Origin: Prosthecobacter sp. SYSU 5D2
GTDB taxonomy: Bacteria > Verrucomicrobiota > Verrucomicrobiia > Verrucomicrobiales > Verrucomicrobiaceae
Assembly: GCF_039655865.1 (NCBI RefSeq)
Contig: NZ_JBBYXL010000001.1
Location: forward strand, 124,001 to 188,000
DNA: 64,000 bases
Direction: 5' to 3'
The notes under the pieces are model-generated. The model saw only the letters and a list, made by a program, of their open reading frames with translations. It did not search any database and was not told where the DNA came from. Shown here piece by piece: positions 33,902-42,590 of this stretch; position 1 is the stretch's first letter; every line of letters starts with the position of its first letter. Both the position numbers and the translations under genes were made by a program.

Positions 33902-35326
33902 ATGTCTTCCATCATCCCGCCACCTTCGATCATGCGATGCGCAGGTCCCATGTCACGCCGCGGCTTCATGCAGTTCGGCCTGACAGGCATGGCCGCGCTG
34001 AGCTGGCCCGGATTGATGAAACTGCGTGCGGAAAATGCCGCGAAGCCAAAGTCTGAGCGCAAGTCCATCATCATGGTGTGGCTGCCGGGGGGCCTGTCTC
34101 ACATTGACACTTACGATCCAAAGCCCGACGCGAGCAGCGAGTATCGCGGGCCGTTCAAGACCATTAGCACCAAGGTGCCCGGCACACGTTTCACCGAGCT
34201 GCTGCCGCTGAGCGCCCGCATCGCCGATAAGTTCACCGTCCTGCGCTCCATGCACCAGACCGCCGGCGGCCACCCGGCCGGCACCATGCAGATGTTTTCC
34301 GGCGACAAAGACACCCGCGACAAACCGAAACCCCGCCTGCCGGACTGGATGTCCGTGGCGCATTACCTGCGCGCCAAAGAAGGCGGGCGTTCCAATCCCC
34401 TGCCAAATTACATCGGTGTGCCGGCGGTCTCCCCGGAGTACTCCAGCCCGGCGTATCTGGGAGATGCGTTTGCCCCTTTTGCCGTCAGTGACGACCCGAA
34501 CCGTCCTAACTTCCAGGTACCCAACATCGGCCTGGAAAACGAAGCCGAAGTCCGCCGCCTGAGCGACCGTATTGCCCTGCGCCGCAGTCTGGACCGCATG
34601 GAGCGTGTCTTTGACAAGGAAGGCGAGCTGGGCGCGCTGGATGAATTCGAAGCCCAGGCCGCCACCCTGCTGACCAATCCGCAAACCCGCGACGCCTTTG
34701 ACCTGAGCAAGGAGGAGCCCGCCACCCGTGACCGTTATGGCCGCCATCGCTGGGGCCAGCAGCTCCTGCTCGCACGTCGCCTCGTGGAAGCCGGGGTGGA
34801 GATCGTGACCAGCAATTTAAACGGCCCTCTCTGTGGCCGCGTGAACAACTGGGATGACCATGCGGTGAACCAGCATCAGTTTGAAGCCCTGCGCTTCCGC
34901 ATGCCCACCTATGACCAGTGCGTCTCCGCCCTGATCGAGGACATCTACGCCCGGGGCCTGGATAAAAAAGTGCTCGTCGTCGTCACCGGTGAATTTGGCC
35001 GCACGCCGAAGATCAGCTTCGACCGCAGCACCGGTGCCGGCAATGCCAGCGGCCCGACAGGAACGCTGCAACCCGGTCGTGACCACTGGCCGCGCGCTTT
35101 CTCCAACATCTGGGCCGGCGGCGGCATCCAGACCGGCGCGGTGATCGGCGCGACTGACAAGCGCGGCGAGGATGTCATCGAGCGGCCTTGCAGCGCCAGC
35201 GACTTCCTGGCCACCATCTATCATCACCTCGGCATCGATTATCAAAAAGTCACTATCGAGGACCTGAACGGCCGCCCCACCCACATCGTGGAAAACGGTC
35301 GCGCGATTGCCGAGCTGCTTTCATAG
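33902..35326 (+). CDS. DUF1501 exported protein
   Basis: This 474-residue protein has a twin-arginine leader (SRRGFMQFGLTGMAALSW). It shows the DUF1501 signatures IIMVWLPGGLSHIDTYDPKP, TSNLNGPLCGR, VVTGEFGRTPK and GRDHWPRAFSNIWAGGG, related to the alkaline-phosphatase/sulfatase superfamily core. Families with DUF1501 are usually encoded beside DUF1549/DUF1553 cytochromes, as here, 30 bases after the WD40 gene. The metal-site Asp/His pattern (DTYD, DHWP) is visible, but no substrate can be named. The ATG at 33902 precedes a short leader before the RR; ATG 33950 is a possible alternative. Confidence 0.9.
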   Translation: MSSIIPPPSIMRCAGPMSRRGFMQFGLTGMAALSWPGLMKLRAENAAKPKSERKSIIMVWLPGGLSHIDTYDPKPDASSEYRGPFKTISTKVPGTRFTELLPLSARIADKFTVLRSMHQTAGGHPAGTMQMFSGDKDTRDKPKPRLPDWMSVAHYLRAKEGGRSNPLPNYIGVPAVSPEYSSPAYLGDAFAPFAVSDDPNRPNFQVPNIGLENEAEVRRLSDRIALRRSLDRMERVFDKEGELGALDEFEAQAATLLTNPQTRDAFDLSKEEPATRDRYGRHRWGQQLLLARRLVEAGVEIVTSNLNGPLCGRVNNWDDHAVNQHQFEALRFRMPTYDQCVSALIEDIYARGLDKKVLVVVTGEFGRTPKISFDRSTGAGNASGPTGTLQPGRDHWPRAFSNIWAGGGIQTGAVIGATDKRGEDVIERPCSASDFLATIYHHLGIDYQKVTIEDLNGRPTHIVENGRAIAELLS

Positions 35327-35476
35327 ACCGGTTAATTCCCTCTCAGAATCACTTCCAGCCACCACTCTCTGCCCCAAGCATTGAGTTCTGGGCACTCCCG
35401 TCCCCCGCCCCATCCCCCTGCACTTTCCTCAGCCTTCGTTTGGCACCTCCCCGCAGTGTGGTAAACTCCCGGCCAT

Positions 35477-36256
35477 ATGGCCCTCCTCCGAGTTGAAAAC
35501 CTGCAAGTCCACTTCCCCCTCCGCACCGGCTGGTTAGGCCGCCGGGAGGTCGTGAAGGCCGTGGATGGCGTCAGTTTCCAGGTGCAGGAGGGCAAGACCC
35601 TCGGCCTCGTCGGCGAAAGCGGCAGCGGCAAGTCCACCGTCTCCCGCGCCCTGCTGAAGCTCATCCAGCCCACCCACGGCACCGCCCACTACCGCGACCA
35701 GGAGATCTTCTCCCTGCCCGAGCCCGCTTTCCGCCCCCTGCGCAAAGAAATGCAGATGATCTTTCAGGACCCTATCGGCTCCCTGAATCCCCGGATGACC
35801 ATCGAGTCCATCCTTGCGGAACCTCTCACCATCCACTTCAAGGACATGACCCGCCAGCAGCGCCGGGACGTCTCCGCCGCCCTCCTCCACCGCGTCGGCC
35901 TGCCCGTGGATTCCCTCCAGCGTTACCCGCACGAGTTCAGCGGCGGCCAGCGCCAGCGCATCGGCATCGCCCGCGCCCTCGCCGTCCAGCCCAAATTCCT
36001 CATCTGCGACGAGCCTGTCAGCGCCCTCGATGTCAGCGTCCAGGCCAGCGTCCTCAATCTCCTCAAAGACCTCCAGGACGAGTTCAAGCTCACCTACCTC
36101 TTCATCGCCCATGACCTCGCCGTCGTCCGCCACATGAGTGATGACATCATCGTCATGAACCGGGGCCAGATCGTCGAAAGCGGCCCTGCCGATGACCTTT
36201 GCGAGCGCCCCCAGCACGAATACACCCGCAAGCTCCTCGCCTCCATCCCCGGCTGA
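35477..36256 (+). CDS. ABC transporter ATP-binding protein, OppF/DppF type (orphan)
   Basis: This 259-residue ATPase has Walker A GESGSGKST, Q-loop MIFQDPIGSLNPRM, signature FSGGQRQRI and Walker B FLICDEPVSALD with the D-loop after it. The sequence is closest to oligopeptide/dipeptide OppF-type subunits, but it is about 60 residues shorter than most, lacking the C-terminal extension (the Zn/Fe-S-type Cys tail of OppF/OppD). No permease, binding protein or OppD partner is in the window. It may serve a transporter encoded elsewhere. RodA starts 40 bases on, in the same direction. Confidence 0.88.
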   Translation: MALLRVENLQVHFPLRTGWLGRREVVKAVDGVSFQVQEGKTLGLVGESGSGKSTVSRALLKLIQPTHGTAHYRDQEIFSLPEPAFRPLRKEMQMIFQDPIGSLNPRMTIESILAEPLTIHFKDMTRQQRRDVSAALLHRVGLPVDSLQRYPHEFSGGQRQRIGIARALAVQPKFLICDEPVSALDVSVQASVLNLLKDLQDEFKLTYLFIAHDLAVVRHMSDDIIVMNRGQIVESGPADDLCERPQHEYTRKLLASIPG

Positions 36257-36296
36257 GCCTTCCGCCCCCTTCCCTCTCAGGCACTGCCACCCCGCC

Positions 36297-37511
36297 ATGA
36301 CCCCGCTTTTCAAAAAATTCCTCGGCATCAACTGGATCCTCATCCTTACCATGTTCGGCCTCCTCGCCTTCGGTGTGTATGCCATTTATAACGCCTCTTA
36401 TTTCCGCGATGATTCCGGCGTCCTCAGCCTCCACACCAAGTGGAAGGACCAGATGCGCTGGGTCGGCCTCGGTGTCCCTTTCCTCCTCGCCGCCTCCCTC
36501 ATTGATTACAAATGGATCCGCTGGGCCTGCATCCCCATGTACCTCGCCGGCATAGGCGGCCTCGTGTATCTGGAGCTTTACGGCATTGAGGTCAAAGGCA
36601 ACAAAGCCTGGATCTTCATCGCCGGCCAGTCCATCCAGCCCTCCCAGTTTGCCATCATGGCCGGCATCGTCACCCTCGCTGTTGTTTTTGGGGAGCTCCC
36701 CCGCATCTGGCCGGTCTTCCGCCGCCCCTGGCTTCGCATCCTCGTCGCTGGTATCGTCGCCGGCGTCCCCGCCGCCATGGTCATCAAGGAAGACCTGGGC
36801 TCAGGCCTCGTCTGGGCACCCGTCTTCCTCTCCATGATGCTCGTCGGCAGCATCCCCTTCCGTTACCTCATCACGCTTGTCCTCAGCGCCCTCTGCGTCA
36901 TCCCCATCCTCTACTTCTTCATCCTCAAACCCTACCAGCAGGCCCGTATTGACACCACCTGGTACATGATCACCAACCAGATGGACAAGGTGGACACCCG
37001 TGGCGACGGCTGGGTCCCCACCTATGTGCAGATGGCCGTTGCCTCCGCCGGATTTGAAGGCAAAGGCCCCCTCTCCGTCAAAGTCCCCGACCAGGCCAGC
37101 ATCCACCGCCAGTTCTTCCCCCAAACAGAAGCCCACAGCGACTTCATCTTCGGCGTCATTTGTGAGGAATTCGGCTTCCGGGGTGCCCTCCTCCTCCTCT
37201 CCGGCATCGCCCTCCTCCTCATCCAGGGCATCTTCATGGCCTTTTATTCCCGCGACCAGGTGGGCCGCCTCCTCGTCGTCGGCGTCGTCACCATGTTCTT
37301 CGCCCACACCTTTCAGAATGCCGGCATGAACCTCGGCATGCTCCCCGTCATCGGCCTGCCCATGCCCTTCATCAGCTACGGCGGCACCTTCATGATTGTC
37401 ACCCTCTTCCTCGTCGGCATGATGCAGAGCGTCTGGGTCCACCGCAACATCTCCCCCGTCCTCAAACGCAAAACCTCCTCCGGCCGCGAGATCCGCGACG
37501 ACGACGATTGA
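36297..37511 (+). CDS. rodA: RodA/FtsW-family peptidoglycan polymerase
   Basis: This 404-residue polytopic membrane protein is a SEDS-family glycan polymerase that elongates peptidoglycan with a partner PBP2. Signatures are the N-terminal helix with YAIYNAS, the periplasmic loop FPQTEAHSDFIFGVICEEFG, and the final FISYGGTFMIVTLFLVGMM region (the FtsW/RodA consensus ends near IPFVSYGG). The Asp in SDFIFGV is the expected catalytic carboxylate region. It is more RodA-like by length and loop. ATG 36297 is chosen; the ORF can extend to 36192 within the ABC gene. No mreBCD or pbp gene is adjacent. Confidence 0.88.
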   Translation: MTPLFKKFLGINWILILTMFGLLAFGVYAIYNASYFRDDSGVLSLHTKWKDQMRWVGLGVPFLLAASLIDYKWIRWACIPMYLAGIGGLVYLELYGIEVKGNKAWIFIAGQSIQPSQFAIMAGIVTLAVVFGELPRIWPVFRRPWLRILVAGIVAGVPAAMVIKEDLGSGLVWAPVFLSMMLVGSIPFRYLITLVLSALCVIPILYFFILKPYQQARIDTTWYMITNQMDKVDTRGDGWVPTYVQMAVASAGFEGKGPLSVKVPDQASIHRQFFPQTEAHSDFIFGVICEEFGFRGALLLLSGIALLLIQGIFMAFYSRDQVGRLLVVGVVTMFFAHTFQNAGMNLGMLPVIGLPMPFISYGGTFMIVTLFLVGMMQSVWVHRNISPVLKRKTSSGREIRDDDD

Positions 37512-37654
37512 GCCATGGAGCGCCGACGATCCGTCGCCATCAAAACACCAAGGATGAGAATGCTCCAAGCCCCTCCTGTACATCCTGCCAATCCTGTAAT
37601 CCTGTCTAAAAATCCCCGCCTACCCCGCCCCCTCCCGCGCGTAATCCCACCCCC

Positions 37655-38188
37655 ATGTCTATAGCCACCCGCCGCGGCGACCAGGGGGAGACCGACCTCC
37701 TCTTCGGCCAGCGCCTCCTCAAATCCCACCCCCGAGTCCACGCCCTTGGTGCCGTGGATGAGCTCAACGCCGCGCTCGGCCCCCTCCGCATCACCGCGTT
37801 GAAACCGGAAACCCGCGAAATCGTCGTCCGCGTCCAGCCCCTCCTCATCACCCTCATGGGGGAGCTCGCCACCCCGCCCGGCATGGAGGCCCGCTACGCC
37901 GCCACCCACACCCCTTTCACAGCTGACCACACCACCTGGCTGGATGAATGCGTCGCCACCCTGGAGGCCGGCGGTGCCCTCCAGTTCAAAGGCTGGGCCC
38001 TCCCTGGCGAGGCCGGCGTCCTCAGCGCCGCCCATGCCGACCTTGCCCGCACCGCCTGCCGCCGTGCCGAGCGCCACCTCGTAGACCTCACCTCCACCCC
38101 CCAGGAGCTCCCCAACCCCGAGCCCCTCCGCTTCCTCAACCGCCTCGCCGACGTCCTCTGGCTCCTCGCCCGCTGGGAGGAGAAATGA
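37655..38188 (+). CDS. Cob(I)alamin adenosyltransferase, PduO type
   Basis: This 177-residue protein transfers the adenosyl group from ATP to cob(I)alamin, making adenosylcobalamin. The ATP-binding motif TRRGDQGET opens the protein (residues 5-13). The VDELNAALG helix and the C-terminal RTACRRAERHLVDL ... LRFLNRLADVLWLLAR complete the PduO-type trimeric fold. ATG 37655 is well placed. No other cobalamin gene is nearby; the enzyme probably serves a B12-dependent enzyme encoded elsewhere. Confidence 0.9.
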   Translation: MSIATRRGDQGETDLLFGQRLLKSHPRVHALGAVDELNAALGPLRITALKPETREIVVRVQPLLITLMGELATPPGMEARYAATHTPFTADHTTWLDECVATLEAGGALQFKGWALPGEAGVLSAAHADLARTACRRAERHLVDLTSTPQELPNPEPLRFLNRLADVLWLLARWEEK

Positions 38189-38218
38189 TAAGAAGCGGGA
38201 CTTGCCCCACGTCCCCCA

Positions 38219-38602
38219 TCACCCATGCCCCGGCTTGCGCTTGTGGATGCAGATTGAATTCCCATCGGGATCGGCAACGAGCACCATGTGGCACACAGGG
38301 GATTCATAAGGACCAAAGTAGATGTTCACGTTGTTCTCACGCAGCCACTGCACGGACGCTTCAAAGTCCTCCACCTCCAGGGCCACGCCGCCACCGTCCT
38401 TGCTAGGCTTCCACATATCCCCACCGACGCATAGGGCCAGCACATGCGGCCCCACCTCATACTCCACCCAGTCCGGCTTTTCCGGATCCTCGCCAAACGT
38501 CGAAGCAATCTTCAGGTTCAGCACCTTTTCATAAAACGTGCGCGCCCGGTCCATGTCTGTGACGCTGTATCCGGTAAAAGCAAATTCAGTGACTTTGATC
38601 AT
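38219..38602 (-). CDS. VOC-family (glyoxalase-like) protein
   Basis: This 127-residue protein has the beta-alpha-beta-beta-beta fold of the vicinal oxygen chelate family. The opening strand IKVTEFAFTGYSVTDMDRARTFYEKVLNL, the mid-protein GGGVALEVEDFEASVQWL and the final strand HMVLVADPDGNSICIHKR (acidic and His ligands) are the recognisable marks. The substrate cannot be assigned; members include lyases, dioxygenases and resistance proteins. ATG 38602 is preferred over 38644. It stands alone between unrelated genes. Confidence 0.85.
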   Translation of the reverse strand: MIKVTEFAFTGYSVTDMDRARTFYEKVLNLKIASTFGEDPEKPDWVEYEVGPHVLALCVGGDMWKPSKDGGGVALEVEDFEASVQWLRENNVNIYFGPYESPVCHMVLVADPDGNSICIHKRKPGHG

Positions 38603-38711
38603 GATGTCAGTGGAGTTTGGATGAGGTGTTCGACAGACCCGCAAAAGGCTGCCTCAAGGTTTTCGAATAACCAAATGATTTTGCATGTTTGAAGTCACGC
38701 AAAAAGGGCAC

Positions 38712-39377
38712 TCACTCCGCCTCAAGCCGGTAGCCTATACCAGGTTCATTCACGATTCGCGGCCCGGCCTCACCCAGTTTCTTGCGCAGGTGGTTGATAT
38801 GTACGCGCAGTCCCTCACTGGAATCAGTGAACTGCCCGGCCCACACCTGACGGGTGATCTGGCCCTGCGTGAGGATACGCCCGGCATGCTCAGCCAGTAC
38901 CTTTAGCAGGGTGAATTCCGTGGGCGTCAGCTTCAACGGCACATCATTCAGCGTCACCTCATGGTGCAGCAGATCCAGCGTCAGCGGCCCGGCAATGATC
39001 TGCGGGCTCTGGCGGGTGAAACGGCGGCGCTGGATGACCTTCAGCCGTGCCAGCAGTTCCCCGGTGCCAAAGGGTTTAGTCACATAGTCATCCGCCCCGG
39101 CCTCCAGCGCTTCCACTTTCACCGCCTCCTGGTCGCGCACACTCAGGATCAGCACGGGTACATCGCTCCATTCGCGCAGCCTTTTCAGCACTTCCGTGCC
39201 GGCCATGCCCGGCAGGCCTAGATCCAGCAGTACCACGTCTGGACGTTGCAGCGCGGCCTCGTTCAGCCCCAGCGGACCGTCTGCCGCTTCGCAGACTTTG
39301 TAGTCGTGAGATTCCAGCACCATGCGCAGCAGGCGGCGCATCTGGGTTTCGTCATCAATGATCAGAGCGGTGCTCAT
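38712..39377 (-). CDS. KdpE-like response regulator
   Basis: This 221-residue OmpR/PhoB-family regulator has a receiver domain 1-115 with the acidic pair DDE, phospho-acceptor Asp in VVLLDLGLPG, Thr/Ser in LILSV and Lys in TKPF. A winged-helix DNA-binding domain covers about 130-221 (LTPTEFTLLKVLAEHAGRIL; GLRVHINHLRKKLGE). It is most like KdpE, the regulator of the high-affinity potassium system. It overlaps the kinase gene by four bases (ATGA) and is last in an operon with kup and the kinase. ATG 39377 is the start in that overlap. Potassium control of kup is inferred. Confidence 0.9.
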   Translation of the reverse strand: MSTALIIDDETQMRRLLRMVLESHDYKVCEAADGPLGLNEAALQRPDVVLLDLGLPGMAGTEVLKRLREWSDVPVLILSVRDQEAVKVEALEAGADDYVTKPFGTGELLARLKVIQRRRFTRQSPQIIAGPLTLDLLHHEVTLNDVPLKLTPTEFTLLKVLAEHAGRILTQGQITRQVWAGQFTDSSEGLRVHINHLRKKLGEAGPRIVNEPGIGYRLEAE

Positions 39378-40489
39378 GGCAGGGACAGGGTAGGACGGGA
39401 TTGAACAGGCAGCCACAGGGTGAATTCAGCACCGCCTTCGGAAGGGTTCATCGCCTCAATGCCTCCCTTCATCGCCTGCATCAGCCCACGGGAGATCGTC
39501 AGGCCCAGCCCGGTGCCTCCGGCGGGCGATTGAGGCGCGCGGTAAAACTTTTCAAACACCTGCGCCTCGCCGCCCGCTGGCAGACCGGGGCCGTGATCAC
39601 GAACGCTTAATTGCAGAACATCGTTTTCCACCATCGCACGCAGCTCGATTTCCGTCCCTGTCGGAGCATACAGCGTCGCATTGTGCAGCACATTGCCCAG
39701 GGCCAGCGCCAGCAGCCGGCTGTCCAGCTTCAGCAGGGGCAGATCAGCAGGCACCGTCACCTTCAGCACATGGCCAGCCAGTTCCCGTTGCAGCGGTGCC
39801 GTGGCCGCATGGATCACATCGTCTGCCTCGCACCAGTCCGGCTGCGGCCTCAGCGCTTCGGATTCGATGCGGCTCATCTCCAGGAAGTTTTCGATGATAC
39901 GCTGCAACCGTCGTGAGGCTGTGTCTATCTCCTCAGCAAAAGGATTCCCCGGGCCCAGCCCATCCACCGCTGCGCGGATGATGGCGATGGGCGTCTTCAG
40001 TTCATGGGACACACTGTCCAGAAGGATGCGATGCAGACGCTCAGATTCGGCCATCAATTCAGCATGATGTTTTTCCGCCAGGAGCTGCTCCTTCTCCCGA
40101 TGATGCATTTCCAGTGCCTCCTCCCGCTCATGCAGCCGCGTCGTCAGATGGCCCATGCTCAAGGCGGCTGCAAAGAACAGGATAAACATCGCCACATCCT
40201 GCGGTTCATCGATGTGCAGGGTAAAGATCGGCGGAATGAAAATGAAATTCCACACCGCCGCGCTCAGCAGCGTCATCATCAACACCGGGCCCCGTCTCCA
40301 GCGCACGCCCATCAGCACGATGGCGGTCAGGAACACCAGTGCCGAAAAAAGATAGCCTGTATAGGGCAGCAGCAGCCAGCAAGCAGAGGCCAGCAAAAAG
40401 ATGAGCATCACGCCCCAGCTATACTGGCCTATTACCGCCGCCGGCACAGGCCGACGTTCAGCTGGTTCCGGCATAGGGTTGGGTTTCAT
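39374..40489 (-). CDS. KdpD-like sensor histidine kinase lacking the N-terminal KdpD domain
   Basis: This 371-residue kinase keeps the four-helix DUF4118-type membrane block (residues about 22-115), HisKA with phospho-acceptor His in SVSHELKTPIAI (KdpD-like), and HATPase_c with N, G1 and G2 boxes (NVLHNATLYAP, RDHGPGLP, GGTGLGLTI). It lacks the roughly 370-residue N-terminal KdpD/USP sensory region present in E. coli KdpD. It is the middle gene of an operon, 12 bases after kup and overlapping the regulator by four. The signal may therefore be read only by the membrane or cytoplasmic parts (inference). No kdpFABC is in view. Confidence 0.9.
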   Translation of the reverse strand: MKPNPMPEPAERRPVPAAVIGQYSWGVMLIFLLASACWLLLPYTGYLFSALVFLTAIVLMGVRWRRGPVLMMTLLSAAVWNFIFIPPIFTLHIDEPQDVAMFILFFAAALSMGHLTTRLHEREEALEMHHREKEQLLAEKHHAELMAESERLHRILLDSVSHELKTPIAIIRAAVDGLGPGNPFAEEIDTASRRLQRIIENFLEMSRIESEALRPQPDWCEADDVIHAATAPLQRELAGHVLKVTVPADLPLLKLDSRLLALALGNVLHNATLYAPTGTEIELRAMVENDVLQLSVRDHGPGLPAGGEAQVFEKFYRAPQSPAGGTGLGLTISRGLMQAMKGGIEAMNPSEGGAEFTLWLPVQSRPTLSLP

Positions 40490-40501
40490 CGCGGCACCTC
40501 G

Positions 40502-42454
40502 TCAGATCTGTACTTGCTGCCCCAGTTCGATCACCCGGTCCACCGGGATTTGAAAATACGTCGTCGGCTGCTGCGCCAGCCGGCTGGCCAGGGCAAAGGT
40601 CTGCTCGCGCCACTTGGCCATCCCTGGATGAGCGCTCGGCACGATGGTTTCGCGGCCCAGGAAGAAGGTTGTCTTTTCCACCGTCACCTCCAGCCCCTTC
40701 GCCGTGCACTGGCGCAGCAGGCGCGGCACGTCCGGCTTCTGCATGAAGCCAAATTTGCCCGTCACCCGCCAGAAGCCTGCGCCCAGCGCCTCCACCTCCA
40801 GCCGCTGGCTGGCAGGCACCCAGGGTTCATCCGTCACCGTCATGGTCACAAAAATCACCCGCTCATGCAGCGCCCCATAATGTTTCAAACTATGCAGTAG
40901 CGCCACCGGAGCGCGGCCCTGCGTGCTCACCATGAAGATGGCTGTGCCCGGGACAATGACCGGTGGCCGCCTCTTCAGGCTCTCCACCAGCGTCTCCTGG
41001 CTCAGCGCACTCACTTCCAGCCTTTCCTTTACCAGCCGCCGCCCGGTGGCCCAGGTCGTCATCAGCGCGAACAGTACCGCCCCCACCGCCAGCGGAAACC
41101 AGCCACCGTCAAAAAACTTCAGCAGGTTAGCACTCAGGAACGCCAGTTCGATCACGCCAAAAAGACCGCATAACAACAAGGATGACCACATCGGCCAATG
41201 CCACAGATGCCGCGCTACAAAGTAAAACAGCACTGTCGTGATCAGCATCGTCATCGTCACCGCCACACCATAGGCCGCCGCCAGGTTGGACGATGTCTGG
41301 AAGGTAAACACCAGTGCCAGGCAGGCCAGCATCAGCAGCCAGTTCACCAGCGGAATGTAGATCTGCCCCTGCGCATGTTCAGACGTGTGCCGGATGCTCA
41401 GGCGCGGCAGATAACCAAGCTGCACCGCGCTCAGCGTCAGTGAATACGTCCCCGTGATCAGCGCCTGCGATGCGATCACCGTCGCCGCCGTGGCCAGCAA
41501 CACCAGCGGCAGCGTCGCCCAATCCGGAGCCATTTGGAAGAACGGTGCTTCCGCCAGTTCCGGCTGCCTCAGCAGAAGCGCCCCCTGACCCAGGTAGTTC
41601 AGCGCCAGCGCAGGCAGCACCAGGATGAACCACCCGCGCCGGATCGGACTGCGGCCAAAGTGACCCATGTCCGCATACAGCGCTTCCCCACCTGTCACCG
41701 CCAGGAAAACCGACCCCAATATCACAAACGCCGCCGACCCGCCTTCAAGTAAAAAGCTCAGCCCATGCCATGGATTAAATGCCGCCAGGATCTCCGGCCC
41801 CGCAACCAGATGCCGCGCCCCCAGCACCCCCAGAGTCACAAACCACAGCCCCGTCACCGGCCCAAAAAACCGCCCTACCCGTGCTGTCCCCAGGAACTGC
41901 ACTGAGAACAGAAGAATCAAAATCACCGAGGTGATGCCAATGATCAGCCACTGCATCTGCTGGTCCCAAAGCGCCGCCTCTGCAATGCCCGTCGGCCCCG
42001 CTCCCAGCAGTCCGCCCGCCTTCAGCCCCTCCACCGCACTGAGTACCGAAATGGCCGGCGTAATGATGCCATCCCCAAACAGCAATGCCGCCCCGCACAG
42101 TCCGAGCATGACAATCACCGTCCGCCGTTTCGACTTCTCTCCGAGCTTATGCGCCGCCAACGTCATCAGCGAAAGCACCCCGCCCTCTCCCTTGTTGTCC
42201 GCCCGCAGGACGAAGACCAGATACTTGATGCAGATCAGTAAAATCAGCGCCCAGAGGATCAGCGAAACCACCCCTAGTACATGCTCCGGTGTCGTCTCCA
42301 CATGATGTGGACTGTGCGGGCTGAAACACTCCTTTAGCGTATAGATCGGGCTCGTCCCAATGTCCCCAAACACCACCCCCAGTGCCGCAATAACCAGCGT
42401 GAGGGTGGAGGTTTGGTGCGGGCTGCGGCGGCTGCTGTCCTTGGATTCGCTCAT
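40502..42454 (-). CDS. kup: Kup potassium uptake transporter
   Basis: This 650-residue proton-coupled potassium symporter has 12 transmembrane segments. The first, LVIAALGVVFGDIGTSPIY, is the family signature; GDGIITPAISVLSAVEGLK and the cytoplasmic C-terminal domain (about residues 470-650) follow. ATG 42454 agrees with a short hydrophilic N-terminus. It is the first gene of an operon with a KdpD-like kinase and KdpE-like regulator, an arrangement normally seen with kdpFABC. A direct-repeat OmpR-type site lies about 60 bases upstream. Confidence 0.95.
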   Translation of the reverse strand: MSESKDSSRRSPHQTSTLTLVIAALGVVFGDIGTSPIYTLKECFSPHSPHHVETTPEHVLGVVSLILWALILLICIKYLVFVLRADNKGEGGVLSLMTLAAHKLGEKSKRRTVIVMLGLCGAALLFGDGIITPAISVLSAVEGLKAGGLLGAGPTGIAEAALWDQQMQWLIIGITSVILILLFSVQFLGTARVGRFFGPVTGLWFVTLGVLGARHLVAGPEILAAFNPWHGLSFLLEGGSAAFVILGSVFLAVTGGEALYADMGHFGRSPIRRGWFILVLPALALNYLGQGALLLRQPELAEAPFFQMAPDWATLPLVLLATAATVIASQALITGTYSLTLSAVQLGYLPRLSIRHTSEHAQGQIYIPLVNWLLMLACLALVFTFQTSSNLAAAYGVAVTMTMLITTVLFYFVARHLWHWPMWSSLLLCGLFGVIELAFLSANLLKFFDGGWFPLAVGAVLFALMTTWATGRRLVKERLEVSALSQETLVESLKRRPPVIVPGTAIFMVSTQGRAPVALLHSLKHYGALHERVIFVTMTVTDEPWVPASQRLEVEALGAGFWRVTGKFGFMQKPDVPRLLRQCTAKGLEVTVEKTTFFLGRETIVPSAHPGMAKWREQTFALASRLAQQPTTYFQIPVDRVIELGQQVQI

Positions 42455-42510
42455 GCCCTCCCAGCCTCACTCACCCCAACCACCGCGCCAGTAAACGTCC
42501 CGCTCCTTCC

Positions 42511-42527
42511 CGTTAAGAAAGTGTGAA
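42511..42527 (-). promoter_or_regulatory. Candidate KdpE/OmpR-type direct-repeat operator upstream of kup
   Basis: On the minus strand TTCACA-CTTTC-TTAACG (42527 to 42511) is a direct repeat of a TT-x-AC-x half-site at 11-bp spacing, the geometry bound by OmpR-family regulators. It lies 57 bases before the kup ATG. The match is short, and other regulators could bind it. Confidence 0.45.
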
Positions 42528-42541
42528 GATCCGAAAAGTAG

Positions 42542-42562
42542 CTCAGTTGGGCTCCAACTGAG
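42542..42562 (-). terminator. Terminator after the copper ATPase gene
   Basis: CTCAGTTGG (42542-42550) pairs perfectly with CCAACTGAG (42554-42562) around GCT. On the minus strand the stem is followed by CTACTTTTC. It is 28 bases past the ATPase stop. Confidence 0.65.
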
Positions 42563-42590
42563 ATTCCCAGGTATTGCTTGCCCCCGCCCC

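Noticed and set aside
35477-36256. OppF-type ATPase as part of a peptide-uptake operon
   Set aside because: No permease, binding protein or second ATPase lies on either side.
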